From NCBI GenBank assembly GCA_900550685.1, contig URTS01000107.1, positions 1 through 6,169 of the forward strand: 6,169 nucleotides of DNA, given 5' to 3'. This document shows, one piece after another, positions 5,439-6,169 of the stretch. The notes under the pieces are model-generated. The model saw only the letters and a program-made list of their open reading frames with translations, was not told where the DNA came from and searched no databases. Within the stretch, counting starts at the first letter, position 1. Each line of letters starts with the position of its first letter. This DNA comes from an uncultured Oscillibacter sp. Its GTDB lineage: Bacteria; Bacillota; Clostridia; Oscillospirales; Oscillospiraceae. The translations under genes and the position numbers were made by a program.

Positions 5439-6169
5439 ATGAACGATTACCGCACCGAAGCACCGCAGATTCTGCGGGACTTTCTGGCGTATCACGAAAC
5501 CATCAAAGCCCATTCCAAACGCACCGTGGACGAATACTATTTGGACCTGCGGAATTTCTTCCGCTACATGAAGCAGATCCGTGACCCGTCCCTCTCCGAA
5601 AAGCAGCTGGACGAGATCGACATTATGGATGTGGACCTGGACTTTGTGGCCAGCATCACCCTGACGGACATTTACGGCTACATGACCTACCTCAGCCGGG
5701 ACCGGGTTCGGTTCCAGAACAGCCGGAATTCTGATTATGGCCTTAATTCCGCATCCAGAGCTCGGAAAATCGCCACGATCCGCTCCTTTTATAATTACCT
5801 GACCAACAAAACCCACCAACTTCGTGAAAATCCTGTCAAAGATCTGGATTCACCCAAGCTGAAAAAGACCCTGCCCAAATATCTGACCCTGGATCAGAGT
5901 CTGGATCTTCTGAACGCTGTGGACGGCAAAAATCAGGAGCGGGATTATGCCATTCTGACCCTCTTCCTCAACTGCGGCCTGCGGATCTCGGAACTGGTGG
6001 GGCTGGACCTGCAGGACATCCAGGGCGAAACCCTGCGGGTGCTGGGCAAGGGCAACAAGGTGCGGATCCTCTACCTGAATGATGCCTGTCTGGATGCTCT
6101 GAAGCGGTATCTGGCGGTGCGGCGGCCCATTTCCGGGCGGGACGCCAATGCCCTGTTCTTATCCGCCCA
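5439..6169 (+). CDS. Tyrosine recombinase, XerC/XerD type, N-terminal 243 codons (3' end outside window)
   Basis: Tyrosine recombinases of this group resolve chromosome dimers at dif sites; relatives act as phage or element integrases. ATG 5439 is the first start after an in-frame TAG at 5430-5432, with only a weak CAGG ribosome binding site at 5426-5429, so the start is well fixed. The N-terminal SAM-like core-binding domain covers about residues 5-135, with the telling segment ASRARKIATIRSFYNYL at 105-121. The catalytic domain begins near 146 (LPKYLTLDQSLDLL). It shows the first catalytic arginine, R182, in NCGLRISELVGLDLQDI, and the beta-hairpin lysine K207 in GKGNKVR. The HxxR, H/W and tyrosine residues lie past the window end. 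R182 is 34 residues later than R148 of E. coli XerD, owing to two extra stretches near 47-70 and 87-104. The motif style (GKGNKVR) favours a housekeeping Xer protein over a phage integrase, but XerC versus XerD cannot be settled. Confidence 0.9.
   Translation, partial: MNDYRTEAPQILRDFLAYHETIKAHSKRTVDEYYLDLRNFFRYMKQIRDPSLSEKQLDEIDIMDVDLDFVASITLTDIYGYMTYLSRDRVRFQNSRNSDYGLNSASRARKIATIRSFYNYLTNKTHQLRENPVKDLDSPKLKKTLPKYLTLDQSLDLLNAVDGKNQERDYAILTLFLNCGLRISELVGLDLQDIQGETLRVLGKGNKVRILYLNDACLDALKRYLAVRRPISGRDANALFLSA

Noticed and set aside
5182..5584. Two overlapping + strand open frames reaching into the recombinase gene (5182-5424 and 5291-5584)
   Set aside because: They run through the hairpins, lack ribosome binding sites, and the longer one overlaps the clearly real recombinase in another frame.

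Overview
This window reads as chromosomal housekeeping DNA from a GC-rich member of the Clostridia, most likely an Oscillospiraceae/Ruminococcaceae-type gut anaerobe. That placement is an inference. It rests on the gene order dxs-tlyA-nadK-argR-recN, a Firmicutes cluster (in Bacillus subtilis yqiE-yqxC-ahrC-recN; clostridia commonly carry nadK between tlyA and argR), together with strong GGAGG-type ribosome binding sites, high GC and an ArgR of the AhrC type. All genes lie on the + strand.

Positions 1-3289 hold four tightly packed genes: the C-terminal part of dxs (isoprenoid precursor synthesis), tlyA (S4-domain 2'-O-rRNA methyltransferase), nadK (NAD kinase) and argR (arginine repressor). 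The three junctions overlap by 8, 1 and 4 bases, so one transcript with coupled translation is likely. A 76-base gap with two small hairpins, but no T-run terminator, separates argR from recN (3366-5048). RecN is a complete SMC-like DNA repair ATPase and is probably on the same transcript.

Positions 5049-5438 are a 390-base intergenic region with no convincing gene but unusually many inverted repeats. They are a long imperfect stem ending in a T-run (probable recN terminator), two GC-rich hairpins, a perfect 14-bp AT-rich palindrome, and another long GC-rich imperfect hairpin. A tyrosine recombinase of the XerC/XerD type follows (5439 to the window end, truncated at its C-terminus). In many spore-forming clostridia this place after recN is held by spoIVB-spo0A.

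No new multi-gene system is evident. The points most worth a second look are the hairpin-dense recN-xer intergenic region with its perfect AT palindrome, the altered arginine-pocket motifs in ArgR, and the extended N-terminal domain of the Xer-like recombinase.
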